Positions 24,079-34,804 of a stretch of 64,000 nt of DNA are shown piece by piece. The first letter of the stretch is position 1. Every line of letters begins with the position of its first letter. The translations under genes and the position numbers were made by a program. The DNA comes from Carettochelys insculpta (taxonomy: Eukaryota > Chordata > Testudines > Carettochelyidae): positions 11,532,001 to 11,596,000 of the forward strand of contig NC_134161.1 of NCBI RefSeq assembly GCF_033958435.1, read 5' to 3'. The notes beneath the pieces were generated by a model. That model was not told the DNA's origin and made no database searches. It saw nothing but the letters and a program-made list of their open reading frames with translations.

Positions 24079-24089
24079 ATGCACACCCA

Positions 24090-24490
24090 TGAAAGAGGAG
24101 AAGGGAAATTCATCTAATAAATTCATTCTCCTCAGAAAAGAAAACCTCATTAACAGAGAGGTGTGTAATTTGCCACGCAGAGCTCACTGCTTGTTTACTG
24201 AGGTGAAGGTTAATTATGAGGCATGAAAATGCCACCATGGTGCCAGAGGTGTTTGTGACTGCCTCTCCTTTGTCTAAGCCTCCAGGAACTCGGGAACACC
24301 GAATCGGCCCTTTGATAGTCACATTGGCAGCCCATGTCGCTGGCTGTTCTTGGACAGGTTAATGTGTTGCTGCCCGCTCTGTAGACCGAGGCAATCAGCA
24401 TCTCAGCTTGAGAGAAATCCAATGGGTGCCGGCGGGGAGAAGGGGTAAGAAAAAAGCCAAATAAATAAATCTTGGCGAACGGCTCTTCAA
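24090..24490. promoter_or_regulatory. Candidate conserved non-coding element
   Basis: Repeat-free and moderately CG-containing, with words such as 'aggttaattatgaggcatg', 'cagcccatgtcgctggctg' and 'gaccgaggcaatcagcatc'. It contrasts with the transposon-rich surroundings. Enhancer function is a guess from composition. Confidence 0.3.
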
Positions 24491-25239
24491 ATCAAATGCT
24501 CAGTGGAAAGCCTGTTGTAGAATCATAGCAGAGGTCTAACTCTGGTGCACAGATTAATTCCCGGTTCATGCATTCTTTTTAGTTTGTTTGTTCTTCTTTT
24601 TTGTGTGGATGCTGTTAGGTGGGAGCATTCCATCTGGGCCACTCTGTGTTGTGAACAGCGTGTTACCTTTGTTTAGTTATCTCTGGGCCAGATTCTGCTG
24701 TCTGTTTCTCAGGTCTTAATGCAAGTAATGCCTTCATTATCTGCGTTACTTCCAGTGAATGCTGATGTAACAGGGATCTAGGTGGCTTCTTTGCTCTCTG
24801 TCTCTCTCCTCTGCTCTGTGTGTGCCTGTCTCCTTTTCGGTATAAGGTCACTCCGCCTCCTTCAGCCTCTCTCTGTTTTTCCAAGAGGTATTGACTGTTG
24901 TCCATGAGGATCAGGTGACTAAACTGAAGAACACAGTAAGGTCTAGGAGGGCTGGGAAATTCCATTCCTCCCAGCACTGAGACAATGGCACCAGCAGCAT
25001 TCTTACATGATACAAACTCCCTGCTATGGGTTGACACCCCTCATCTCAACAAACTTCAGGGACAAAGAGGGGAAGTCTGCCTTTGAGTGTGTGTTGCTCA
25101 CACTGGGGAGGGACCAGGCCTGCTGACGGCGAGGGAAAAGGAATACAGTTGCTCTGGGGCCTGGAGATCTGGGCCCCTTTGATGCGCTGGTAGCACTGCT
25201 CCACCACTCTGCATGTCTGTGAGTGACCCAGCACCACAG
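24491..25239. other. No gene
   Basis: The 124-residue minus-strand frame at 24663-25037 has no motif and sits in CT-rich DNA. No repeat identified. Confidence 0.4.
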
Positions 25240-25425
25240 TCCTGGTGGCATTAAGGGTGACTGCCATTGGTCCCGCCCTTCCACCTCTGGCTGCACCCCT
25301 CCTGCCTTTGGCCCCACCCCTCCAGGGGCACAGAGCTGGGCCCCCTCCTCCTACTTTGCCCCAGTGTCCACGATAGCTATCAGCCCCACTGGGAGTGATA
25401 CAGCATGGAGCAGCCATGACTGGTC
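25240..25425 (-). repeat. GC-rich interspersed repeat, copy 1
   Basis: The cluster 'ttggtcccgcccttcc', 'cctttggccccacccctcc' and 'ggggcacagagctgggccc' matches, in opposite orientation, the block at 42060-42330 ('aggaggcggggccaagagc', 'ctctgtgtcctagagg'). The shared order suggests one dispersed repeat family of unknown class. Confidence 0.5.
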
Positions 25426-25540
25426 CCATTTCTCTCTTACATCAGAATCAACCTCAGCATGAGAATAAGAGTGTTCTGCTCAGGTCTGTCTGCTCAGGAA
25501 TTTAAAGTCCCCGTCCTCACGTCTGTAACTAAAAAGCAGG

Positions 25541-25576
25541 TGTGTGTGTGTGTACGTGTGCGTGTGTGTGTGTGTG
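25541..25576 (+). repeat. (TG)n microsatellite
   Basis: An alternating purine-pyrimidine tract with two CG interruptions. Confidence 0.92.
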
Positions 25577-25704
25577 CACAGAGGGGAGGAGAGATTGATG
25601 GACTGCTGGCCCTGAAAGTTATCTCAAGCACACCGGAAAACAACATATCTCTGCCCTGTGATGCTCTCTTTGCAAGATATGCAGCCCCTTTCTAGAGTCA
25701 ATAT

Positions 25705-25883
25705 CAGGTTCCCTCTAAGATGAGTGCTTCGGCGGTCACCGAGGAGAGATTCAAACGCTGCCTGTCTGATTAGCAGGGCTCCCACAGTGTGCGTGTCTAT
25801 TAGTGGTGCACATGCCCATATGCCTTGGTGCACACAACAAAATTTCTTCCACCCCGGATGGAAAAGAATTAGAGGGAGCATTG
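25705..25883 (+). mobile_element. hAT-like MITE, 'CAGTGTTCCC' family, copy 4
   Basis: Left end 'caggttccctctaagatgag', internal 'gcccatatgccttggtgcac', right end 'ttagagggagcattg'. The flanks GTCAATAT and GTCAGCAC agree at 5 of 8 positions, a decayed TSD at best. Confidence 0.75.
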
Positions 25884-28254
25884 GTCAGCACTTGTTCCTT
25901 TCAAACAAATACATACTGAAGGAGATTCCATGCTGTTTTCGGGCAGATTAAAAATAGTGTCATGTGTGTCTGTGGGTATGAGAGAGTTGATGCTGTCCTC
26001 TTTGCAGTTAAACATGGCACCAATGGCTCTGTGTCCCCAGGAGACCACTCAGACGGGGCCCTTCATGACTACATGGGAGCCAAAAATATGTTTGATGCCA
26101 GGCCCACAAAAGCATAATCCAGGTCTGCTCTTTGGCCGGTCTAGAGAGAGGATGAAGGACACCGCTGCTGGAAGTTAGGGCCAAGCCTTTCGCAGTAGCT
26201 TTGAATGAAGCCTATGTTTTGGAGCAGATATGGCAGAGTTTACATCCTACTACCACAGCTATGTGTCTCTAATTAATATTACTTATCTCTGTGGTCTGTG
26301 GACATAGGTGTGTTATACTACGTATACCCGAGTTTAAACCTGTGAGTCATTGGCCCTGCTTAGGGGATATTCATTCAGGAAGAAGTTGGAGAGGTTATGC
26401 TGTTTCTTGAGGATTTCCCTTGTGCTGTTTAGGGCTAGCTGGGTATCAGATAGAGCTGACTGAAAAAAAAAACCTGTAACCCAGCTATTTTCCATCAGAG
26501 AAATCAGTGCCATAGAAGTTGTGCATCGGAGAAAAACAGAGGAGGGGGCGCGAAAGTGGCACAGCAATATGGACATGTACCATTTTAGCATTTTGTGGAA
26601 TGAAAACTTTTTATTTTTTCCATTTTGGAGTGACTTTTTGTTCAGATTTGGTTTAGCTTTGTCATATAATATCAGGCAAAATTGAAAGAAAATGTTTCGA
26701 TCAACCAGCAGTTGTTTTTCTAATTTTTCTTTCGTGAAGAATTTTTTTTGGTAGTGTTGCTAATGAGAAATCTCTAAGTCCTTATGCCAGCACACTTCTG
26801 CCCTCTGCATAGCTCTACCAACAAGCCTGCAGTCAGGCTTGGTGAGACTTTTTGCGAACATGAGGTGCCTGGAAAATCTTGAAATGGAACATATGGTAGC
26901 GGTGCAAGGTATTATTAATAATTTACATAGGAAACATTGGGGGAAGGGGGTGTGAATGAGAAGGAAATGAGAGGAAGAGATGCTGCTGAGTTAACCCTAA
27001 ACTGCTTCCTTCTCCACCACTCTCTCATCCAAGTTAAGTGTTTCTGAGGTTTTCTATCCCACCTTCCGGCACTACTGTGGCTTGTGAAATGATTTATTAC
27101 CACTGAGGCCCATTTGGCTATCTATTTCCCAGTTTCCCAGTGTGAATTGTGTCACTTTCCTAGCCCCATTTTGCTGTCACCCAACTATGTGATGATCTGG
27201 TAATGCAGCACGAAGCAGATGGAGAACCCATCCTGTAGCCATTAAGCCTCCGTGACTAAGCACTGTTTTGTTCAGAGGCTGATAGCTCCCAAGACCCAGA
27301 TATGTTCAGAAGAGCATTCTACAAATGCCTGTTTCTCTGTGGGAAGGGAGCATTCACAGGCTTAAGGTCCTTTTTCAAGCAACAGTCAAGGTTAAAGTTG
27401 GATGTTCCTTCCAGATGGTCTCCATCTGATGCTTTTCATTATGAGGTTGAACTGCCCTGGAATCCAAATGACCCACTGCCAAGAATAACAAGAAATGGAA
27501 GCCAGCAGCAGTGAACACTGCTGTGAGTTGGGCATAAGAAGAGTTAGGGGTCAGGACATGACCATATGGTCCATCAAGGTCCCACATAACAACCCCGAGG
27601 AATACAAATCAGCCTGCAGTAGTGATCATCTTTCCAGTGTCCTGTTGAGTCTGTTGTTTTCACCTTTGACGCTTCATTCTCTAGTTCTTGTATTGATTTG
27701 TGCTTGAGTTTCTTATTGCACTGGCAATAGAGTCTGTCTTTCAAATACATGAATTGCTCATAGGTTAGTCTCCCCCTCAGTAGTCCACTCCAAAAGCTGT
27801 AAATGTGCAGGAGTCTGATACTTTAGATGAGTTGGGGAGTGAGGAGAGGTTTACAACTTGTGCCAGGATGCCTTCTTAAGTCAATGTCAAGGTAGTGGTG
27901 CGTATTACTGATGGCTTGCTTGTCAGAACACTCTGCCCTCTCTTCCTGTAGCCAGCCTATTTCCCACAGCTGCGGAGGTCAAAGCTGTCGTATCTTTCTT
28001 CAGGAGTTATGTGCACCCGGACGGAGCTTTTTGCTTTCCCTGTATGGGTTAGGACCAACAAGTCAAAAGGTGACAGTCTTTAATCTCTGCCACCTATGGC
28101 TTTTTGGTGGACACCATCCCTCCTGGCTACTCACTGGTTTTTACCACCTTCCGTGTTTGCATACCCAGGGTAGAGATGGACCTGATATGCAACAGTCAGA
28201 ATCAGTCTTTCCCAAGTTTTGGGTGGGGTTTGGCTTTGCTCTAACTTCTGTTCC
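25884..28254. other. No gene; single-copy and AT-rich sequence
   Basis: No gene recognised. 26590-26760 is T/A-rich ('tttttattttttccatttt'). Frames at 27302-27514 and 27911-28333 (140 residues) lack known motifs, and the second runs into a CR1 fragment. Confidence 0.45.
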
Positions 28255-28412
28255 AATTCAGAGATTTGGAAGGGGAAATGGAGTGGATCGCTTGATGGTT
28301 ATGTGTTCTGTTCATTCCCTCTGGGCCACCTGACATTGGCTGTTGTCAGAAGACAGGACACTGGGCTAGAGAAACCTTCGTTCTGGCCCAGTATGACCAT
28401 TCTTATGTTCAG
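28255..28412 (+). mobile_element. Old CR1-type LINE, 3' terminal fragment
   Basis: Contains 'gatcgcttgatggttatgtg', 'tcattccctctgggccacc', 'gacattggctgttgtcag' and 'tatgaccattcttatgttc', the same subfamily as 11.2 kb and 12.4 kb. Confidence 0.83.
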
Positions 28413-28500
28413 GGACCATGTCTCTCCCTGTGTTTATACGATGCCTGGCACTGGGGCTCAGGACACCACTGCCATACAAATAAATAATAATAGTAATTGC
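28413..28500 (+). mobile_element. L2/MIR-type SINE-LINE tail
   Basis: Contains 'tgcctggcactggggctcag' and 'ccatacaaataaataataat', the 3' tail shared by L2-mobilised reptilian SINEs. A parallel copy lies at 30.2 kb and an inverted one at 53.1 kb. Confidence 0.55.
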
Positions 28501-30171
28501 TGGAGCTGAGTGATCACTTTTCCTGTGTCAGGCTAAGCTAAGGGCAAGTTGGTTGAAGTAACGTCATGGGCGGGTGCGGGAAAGGTCAGCAGAACCATCT
28601 AGAAGAGGTGGTGGGGGCGGTATCTGATCCCTCTATTAAAGGACATGGTCACCAATCATTAACGAGGTCCGTGCATGGCCTGTTTCCCTGCCTGATATTT
28701 TGAATGACCGGAGCTTTCATTGGTTGTACTTAGCATCATAGAATTGCTGGTGGCTGGCCCTGGTTCATGTGAGCACAGTTTTATTGCATTTTTTTCTTTT
28801 GTGGCATTTCTTCTCCATCCAGTGACTTGAGCCCTCACACCGAGCATCATGGCATTTCCGTGTTTGGCTGGAACGCAACACCCTCACAATTCCAAATTCC
28901 CAATGAATGTTCTAGGACAGAACCTTACTGATTTGAAAGACGGTTGGAAACCCCAAAGAAGGAAATGGGGAATATACAGCACCACTGGGCTCACCTTTGC
29001 AGAGCTGCCAGCTTCAGCAACCTTTGTAATTGCTGGTTGATAGCAGCCATTAATGCATTGCAACATAACGGTAACCTTTGTCTCTGCCCTGATCCTCCCA
29101 GTACAGATTAAAATGATGAAACCCTGAAAACAAGAGGGCTTTGTCTACCCTACCAACTGAACAACAAAACTGTTGTCTTTCATAGGTGCTTATACCCCTT
29201 CTCCCCTCAGAAAGACCAAAGATTTGCCATGGTTGATCCAAAAGATTTGCAACGGCTTCTTGTGGGCAGGAGCTGGTTCATAGGGAGTAGAAGTATTTTG
29301 TCAGTGAAAGTACAGGCAACCAGCGTTTATATTGCCCCACTGTTAGCAACACGTTGGGGTGGCAGTCGCGTAAACCTGAGACACGCAATGCACGTATCTC
29401 AAGGGTTTACTGTAAATGCCTGCATAGATGCTCTTTTTGCAACCTGAGTGGCTCATTTTGGTTTAGTTTTTGTTGTTTTTGAAGGGATTCAAGTTTAAAC
29501 AACAACAACAACAACAGACAGCCACTGGTATAAGTGTCCACATGGGAGTAGGGAGGTTATACTCTATTGGTACAACAATCAAACTTTCCCACAGAGACAA
29601 AACCTTACTATGTGAATGTCTGGCACCTAGTGTGATGGGCCCCAATCTTGGTCAAGTTGTCGGGGTGCTGTTGAAATAGAAATGTCAATAAATAAAAGCA
29701 TTGCTCAGAAAGTCACCAATTACCACTCAAAAACTCATAATACAGATGATACACTGGTGAGTATGATGTAAGAACCTAAAGTACAAGCCTTGCTATCTCG
29801 CATGCATGAGGAATGGGGGTTACCAGGTAATCAAATGTGCTGGTAACTTGAGCTTTTTCACCAAATGTAGAAATGTTCAAGACTTACTTATTTAAGACTA
29901 AACCTTTTAACACTATTACTGTATTGTAATTTACTGCCCCTCTGCTGCCTCAGGGTCAGAAAACAAACATACCTTCCACAAGTGCAGGAAAATGACTCCG
30001 GATTGCCTTCAGAATTTTTCCAGTTAACTGAAGGGAGGATTGTATTGCCCATCTATGGCAGATGCCAGATCTTAAAGAGATGGATAACAAGGCTTGGACT
30101 GCAAATAAAATAGACTAGAATAGTGCCCCATTCTGCTACCTGTCACCCTGCTGCCTATGTATTTGGTTCCT
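28501..30171. other. No gene; includes a (CAA)n tract
   Basis: No supported gene. 28535-28760 is repeat-free with 'taacgtcatgggcgggtg' and 'ccaatcattaacgagg', possibly conserved. 29497-29516 is a short (AAC)n tract. Nothing else recognised. Confidence 0.4.
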
Positions 30172-30275
30172 ATATAAGGTGTAAGATCTTCGGGGACATT
30201 GTCTGTCCCTCTTTTGTGTTGATATAGCATCCAGCACATGGGGAGTGCTACTGAACACAATGTTGGTAATTGTTT
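30172..30275 (+). mobile_element. L2/MIR-type SINE-LINE tail
   Basis: Contains 'tgtaagatcttcggggaca', 'ttgtctgtccctcttttgtg' and 'tagcatccagcacatgggg', the standard sense tail of this repeat class. Confidence 0.65.
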
Positions 30276-30788
30276 CACTAGGATTTTGAAAGCTGCATGA
30301 GAAAGCTAAGCACTCAGTGCCCATTGCATTGCAATGTAATTTAGACATACAACTGCCACGGGCACCTTTGCAAATGCCAGCCTTATTGTTTGCCTTGGTT
30401 ATTAAGTGGCACCAGTGGCATGGCTCAAGGATAATATTATAGTCCTTGCCCACAAGAATGTACAGTCAGAAATGGATATGCAAGGAATCCAGAGAATAGC
30501 TTAGAGTTCTTTGGTTAGTTTTAATTTATTATTATTAGTATTGCTATCATTATTAACTAATTATTGTGAATTATTAATAATAATTCCTTGAAATAAATAC
30601 CAAAAGATGTTCTGATAAGTGGTTCCTTCATTTCCAGCTTAGACAGGAACCTGAAATGCCACAGTACTACATGAGAGCCTAGTCTGGAAGATTGTTTGTT
30701 TAATCAATTAATTAATGGTTAATTAATGAGCTGGAGAATGAAGGGAGGCCTGACTACCGGTTGTGTGCTGTTATCACCTCCTCTAGAG
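30276..30788. other. No gene; AT-rich with ATT/TAA tracts
   Basis: 30520-30600 is rich in TTATTA/AATAAT words, and 30700-30730 repeats 'ttaattaatgg'. No gene. The final eight bases, CTCTAGAG, are the left TSD of the next element. Confidence 0.5.
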
Positions 30789-31099
30789 CAGTGTTTTTTC
30801 AACTCTGTTTTGCAAAGCGCTGGTGTTCTGTGAACAACTCGCTGGTGTGCTGTGAGCATCTGACACTTTTTTATCATAATACAATGAGGGTATATATTTT
30901 CTGTTGTTAAAAGCAGATACAGTGTTACTACTTCAATGTTGTGATAGCTGATTAAATTACTTCAGTTTGTTTGGTATATGTTGCTGTTTGTTTGTTTGTT
31001 TTTGTCTGACCTTTTTTTTAAGAAAATGGTCATAGGTATGCGGCATAAAAAATATTATTATTTGTTGTTCCATGATCTCATAAAGCTTGAGAAACATTG
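30789..31099. mobile_element. hAT MITE with 8-bp TSD
   Basis: A 311-bp element with terminal inverted repeats CAGTGTTTTTTCAAC and (reverse complement of the right end) CAATGTTTCTCAAGC. The flanking octamers CTCTAGAG (30781-30788) and ATCTAGAG (31100-31107) match at 7 of 8 positions. The TIR type ('cagtg-ttctcaa') and TSD length place it in the hAT superfamily. It is AT-rich and non-coding. Confidence 0.85.
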
Positions 31100-31651
31100 A
31101 TCTAGAGTGCAAGGGTTTGTTACTGCTGCCTCTGACATTTTCTGCCAGGGATGTCAATGAAGAGCACTGTTGGGCTGTGAGAAGGCATTTGTTGGGGAAC
31201 AAGAGGTAGCCTTCCTCTTTCACCCCAATCTCTCAAGTCCCTGTCCCAGGGCAAGCCCACTTCAGCTGAGAACCTGATGTCTTTGGGGTCACTGGTGCTG
31301 CACCCACATTAGTCATTGAAGAGCAGAGTTCTTACCTGGGGCCTGTTAACTGCCAGTGTTATCCAAAACCTGGAGCAGAAGGACCCATCAGATGACAGGT
31401 CCATTGGTAAGCATGGGAGGATGAGACTCTGTGAAATGACCTTTCTCTTCAGAAGTCCCTTTGTTGGAGAATCACATCCAAAAAGCAAGTCTGAATTCCA
31501 TAGTCTCTGCAGTGCTCTGAGCCCAGGCCCACTTTGGGGACCATATCAGCGACCCCACTTGGAGAATTTTACTTTGCTTTGTCTCTGTGGCTCAGAGCCA
31601 GGAAAGCATCCCTTTGATGTCAGCTACAGCCCCTAGCAAATGTATTACAGC
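31100..31651. other. No gene
   Basis: Single-copy sequence. The 106-residue frame at 31316-31636 has no recognisable motif. Confidence 0.45.
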
Positions 31652-32026
31652 TTGAACCTCTCTAGTTCAGCACCCGTGGGACCTGACCGGTGCTGAATGA
31701 GAGAATGTCAGACCACAGGAGGTCAGTATTGTCTAGCACATTACTAGCACTTCCACTGCTTACTGGGCTCTGAGAAGACATTTAGGGGGAATTACAGCTA
31801 AATAACGGCACAGAACCCTGAGAGTCAGGACTGGTGGCTGGACACAAACTTTATGGGATTGCAGGAAACTTAGCTGCAGCCATGAAAAGTGACAAGAAGG
31901 CTTGTGGCACCTTATAAACTAACAGATATTTTGGATAGTAACAGAGAGGGAGCCGTGCTAGTCTATAGCCTATCAAAACAAATAAACAGTCCAGTAGCAC
32001 TTTAAAGACTAACAAAATAATATATT

Positions 32027-32064
32027 AGGTGATGACCTTTCATGGGACAGACCCACTTCTTCAG
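32027..32064 (-). ncRNA. Hammerhead ribozyme motif, intact core (PLE 3' end)
   Basis: Minus strand: CTGAAGA (N7 = A is allowed), an extra A, stem II GTGGG/CCCAT (one G-U), GAAA, stem III GGT/ACC plus the A-T pair around a CATC loop, then T-A as the cleavage site. Stem III is 4 bp, one longer than in the TTAT-loop variants. The motif lies between the GIY-YIG stop and the element's tail, the expected place for a PLE terminal-repeat HHR. Confidence 0.72.
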
Positions 32065-32202
32065 ACCATAGCCATACCAGAACAGACTCAATATTTGAGG
32101 CACAGAGAGCCAAAAATAGTAATCAAGGTTGACAAATCAGAAAAATATTATGAAGGTGAGCAAATCAGAGAGCAGAGGGGCAGAAGCAGGGATTGGGAAA
32201 AG

Positions 32203-32868
32203 TCAAGAATTAGATAAAGCAATGTATGTAAAAGAGCCCCTATAATGAGCTAGAAAATTGCTATCCCAGTTCAAACCACGTGTTAATGTGTCAAATTTGA
32301 ATATAAAAGAGAGTTCAGCAGCCTCTCTTTCCAAACTGCGGTGAAAATTCCTCTTCAGTAAAACACAGACTTTCAAGTCATTAACAGAATGACCCACTCC
32401 GTTAAAGTGCTGGCTGACAGGTTTGTGAAACGGGAGTGTTTTTATGTCTGTTTTATGACCATGGATTCTTTGTCTAAGAGAATTTGAAGTCTGTCCAATA
32501 TACAAAGCATGTGGGCATTGTTGGCACATGATGGTATATATTATGTTGGTTGAGGAACATGGGAATGTGCCTGTGATTCTGTGAATAACCTGATTAGGTC
32601 CAGTGATGGTATCTCCAGAATAGATATGTGGACAACATTGGCAATGGGCCTTGTTGCGAGGAAAAGATCCGGGATTGGTGTTCCTGTGGTACAGACTGTG
32701 GTTGTTGGTGAGAATCCTCATAAGGTTGGGAGGCTGTCTGTAGGAGAGAACAGGCCTGTCACCTAGGGCCTTCTGTAGTGTGGCATCCTGATTAAGGATA
32801 AGTTGTAGGTCTTTAGTCATGCATTGCAGTGGTTTGAGTTGGGGGCTGTAGGTAATGACCAGTGGTGT
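32203..32868 (-). CDS. Penelope GIY-YIG endonuclease domain, partial ORF (open to the stop)
   Basis: This frame encodes the C-terminal part of a Penelope-like polyprotein. Counting from the apparent Met at 32910, residues 15-62 ('PLVITYSPQL', 'PVLSYRQPPNL') match the linker after the reverse transcriptase. Cys90, Cys92 and Cys93 sit where PLE endonucleases carry a metal-binding Cys cluster. The GIY-YIG signature is I124-Y125-T126 and Y137-I138-G139, followed by the R146/R148 helix ('LRQRIHGH') and a candidate catalytic Glu at 194 or 196. The role would be nicking target DNA for reverse transcription. The first 14 residues (32869-32910) come from the interrupted HHR repeat upstream, so the apparent start is an artefact and the real ORF is 5'-truncated. 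No internal stops, so this is a fairly young copy. It is unlikely to be expressed as a working protein without its RT. Confidence 0.85.
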   Translation of the reverse strand, partial: TPLVITYSPQLKPLQCMTKDLQLILNQDATLQKALGDRPVLSYRQPPNLMRILTNNHSLYHRNTNPGSFPRNKAHCQCCPHIYSGDTITGPNQVIHRITGTFPCSSTNIIYTIMCQQCPHALYIGQTSNSLRQRIHGHKTDIKTLPFHKPVSQHFNGVGHSVNDLKVCVLLKRNFHRSLEREAAELSFIFKFDTLTRGLNWDSNFLAHYRGSFTYIALSNS

Positions 32869-32978
32869 TTTTGGAGCATAAGCTTTTGTGAGCAAAGACC
32901 CACTTTGCATGGCTAATTAAAACCATGCTAGATTACGGATGTTGCCAGAGAAGAGTGTTCTGGATTAGAGAGGTTCAA

Positions 32979-33721
32979 CATGTACTGTCCTCTGTGCTCG
33001 ACAGGAAGTACTAATAGCCCTTTTCTAATTCTAAGTGCTGTGATCCAGGAGAATGGTTCAGTGCTGGAGCCTGCATGGAAAAGCAGAATGAATGCAAATG
33101 ATGTGGAGGGAATGGCGAAGGGGTGGGGGGGCAGAAGCAACTTATTCTATGGAGAATTTGTATTTTTTTTCCCCACTACCCAAGTTCAATAGCCGCGAAT
33201 TGCATATTTCTCTGAGGCTTCTCAACAAACAATTTATAGTGTAAATATATTGTTGGCATGCAAATCACTCTGCATTATGAGCTTTGATTAATATTATAAT
33301 GTGCTGAAGAAAGCCTGTAAGTGGTTCTTGGAACTAAGGTTCCTGACAAAGAGAGGCTATTTGGGTGCTGAGTGTTTGTTGAATATTGGATTAGCGCTTT
33401 TTGTTTTGTGGTTGTTTCCTCTCCCCCTCCTATTTTGTGTGTATGTGTGATGTTCAACGTGAAGTGCCACACTATTAATTAGCACAAGCAATCTTTTCCC
33501 CTAGGTTGTGCCCTCCCAACTCTCGTTCTGATTGCATGCTTTTGAACAGCTCACCCCAGATTGCCTTGTCTGTTACAGCCCCTTTGGATGTGCTTCTTTT
33601 TATGGAGTTGTTTGGCTTTATGGTCTCTTAATAGCAGTTGCTTCTCTCTGTAGGCATAGGATTTTAAAGCACAGTGGTTTTGTGTCTTATCCTAATCTTA
33701 GCTAACAGGGATCTCCTCTCC
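32979..33721. other. No gene; possible conserved block at 33180-33490
   Basis: Repeat-free; 33180-33300 ('gccgcgaattgcatatttc', 'tttgattaatattataatg') and 33470-33500 are AT-rich homeodomain-like sequence. No gene recognised. Confidence 0.35.
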
Positions 33722-33815
33722 ATTTCATCTGTGAAAGTGGGTTTTACCCACGAAAGCTCATGACCTAACAAATTTGTGAGTCTCCAAGGTGCCACAGGAC
33801 TGCTTCTTATTTAAC
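33722..33815 (+). mobile_element. Solo HHR terminal repeat of a PLE, decayed
   Basis: Plus-strand module: 'agtgggttttacccacgaaa' (perfect 5-bp stem II and GAAA), 'gctcatgacctaac' (stem III and cleavage region) and the tail 'aaggtgccacaggactgc'. The core at 33729 reads CTGTGAA rather than CTGANGA, two mutations at invariant positions, so it should not cleave. It belongs to the CAT-loop variant like the copy at 59.0 kb. Confidence 0.72.
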
Positions 33816-33959
33816 AAGGAAGATGGTTGGTTCGTTTGTGCTCGTAAAGGATTTAGGAGACCAATGGTGTCGAGGAGATGAATTTAGGAATATCGTGTGT
33901 GTAAAGTGCACATATTCATATGTGTGTACTGTATGCGTACATATAATATAGATATTGTC

Positions 33960-34400
33960 ATGTGAAGACTAAGGAAATGTGGCCTAGATTAAACTGCTAT
34001 AAAGTGGATGCCCAACTGGTTGAAAAACTAGTTTGAAAGCAATGGTTTGCTCTCAAACTGAAAAGACAAATCTAGGGGAGTCCAGCAGGGATATGTCCTG
34101 GATCTGGTACTATTCTATATTTTCATTAATGAGTTGAAACATTAGGTAGTGTATGCTTGTAAAATTTGCAGATGACGCCAGACGAAGAGGGGTTACAAGC
34201 ACTTGGGTGGACAGGATTTGACCACAAAAGGACTTTGCTAAGTAGGAGAATTGGTTTAACACCAACAATATGAAATTCAATAAAAGCTAGAGCAACATAT
34301 TGCACAACAGCAAGAAAAATTAAACACACAAATACAAAAGGGGGAATACCAGGCTAGGCAGTAGCACTACAGACATGGAGCGTGGTTATAGAGGCTGTCA
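33960..34400 (+). mobile_element. CR1-type LINE, internal RT fragment
   Basis: Conceptual translation shows a decayed reverse-transcriptase segment ('QQGYVLDLVLFYIFINELK', matching the usual GVPQGSVLGPVLF-IFINDL block), then a broken 'ACKICR' where KFADDT is expected. Stops are frequent. The preceding 'gcccaactggttgaaaaac' also matches CR1 ORF2. Confidence 0.75.
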
Positions 34401-34649
34401 AATTGAATACGAGCCAACAATGTGAGGCAGTTTCTTAAAAAGGTAACAAGGATTTCTTGTAAATGTGGACTGACATTCCCTCTGTCCTCTTATCTCCTGA
34501 TACTGTTGTGTCCACGCCATGCAAATGGGTTCATTTCTTTGTCCTCCACATCCATATCCAAGGGGGATTCCAAGGAGGAGTCTGAATTCATCGAGTGGAA
34601 TTCACATTTCCCCCACTCTGGCCTAACCCCTTTATTAATAGCAGGAGCT

Positions 34650-34735
34650 TCCAGAATCCTAGGGCTGGAAGAGATCTCAAGAGGTTATTGAGTCCCGCCT
34701 CCAAGGTTCTGTTCTTGTCTCGCAAGGCATTTCTG
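34650..34735 (-). mobile_element. CR1 3' terminal scrap
   Basis: Contains 'agaatcctagggctggaaga' and 'gagatctcaagaggttatt', the reverse complement of the CR1 3' terminus. Confidence 0.75.
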
Positions 34736-34804
34736 AAGCCAGTAGGTGGCTTCTGATGTGGCAGTGGCTTAAACCTTCCTTCCTCCATCACATGAGAGTC
34801 CTTG

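Larger units (their letters stand above)
31936..32868 (-). mobile_element. Penelope-like element, 5'-truncated (innermost layer)
   Basis: A 933-bp minus-strand insertion bounded by a 7-bp TSD (TTTTGGA). In its own 5'-3' order it has the end of the linker between reverse transcriptase and endonuclease, a GIY-YIG domain and stop, about 140 bp of 3' UTR, a hammerhead motif, then a tail ending 'cacggctccctctctg'. The reverse transcriptase is missing. 5' truncation with an intact 3' end and a TSD is what target-primed reverse transcription leaves. PLEs use telomerase-like RTs with GIY-YIG endonucleases. Confidence 0.85.
31891..32913 (-). mobile_element. HHR terminal repeat split by a PLE (middle layer)
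   Basis: Two half-fragments of one HHR module. 32869-32913 holds the GTGGG stem, the former GAAA (now AAAA) and 'gcttatgctccaaaa' on the minus strand. 31891-31935 holds the continuing tail 'tccaaaatatctgttag' to 'ggtgccacaagcc'. Joined conceptually, they give the standard module seen at 15.4, 54.4 and 61.4 kb. The break lies at or within two bases of the predicted cleavage site, and TTTTGGA is duplicated at both edges (31929-31935, 32869-32875). Confidence 0.78.
31652..32978. mobile_element. Host MITE split by nested insertions (outermost layer)
   Basis: The left end TTGAACCTCTCTAGTTCAG (31652) and the right end, reading TTGAACCTCTCTAATCCAG on the minus strand from 32978, are terminal inverted repeats. 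The host body continues from 31652 to about 31890 ('agggggaattacagctaaat', 'gaaacttagctgcagccatg') and resumes at about 32914 ('ctaattaaaaccatgc', 'acggatgttgcc'). Everything between is foreign PLE material. I recall this TIR from a common turtle repeat; its superfamily is unclear. Confidence 0.7.
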
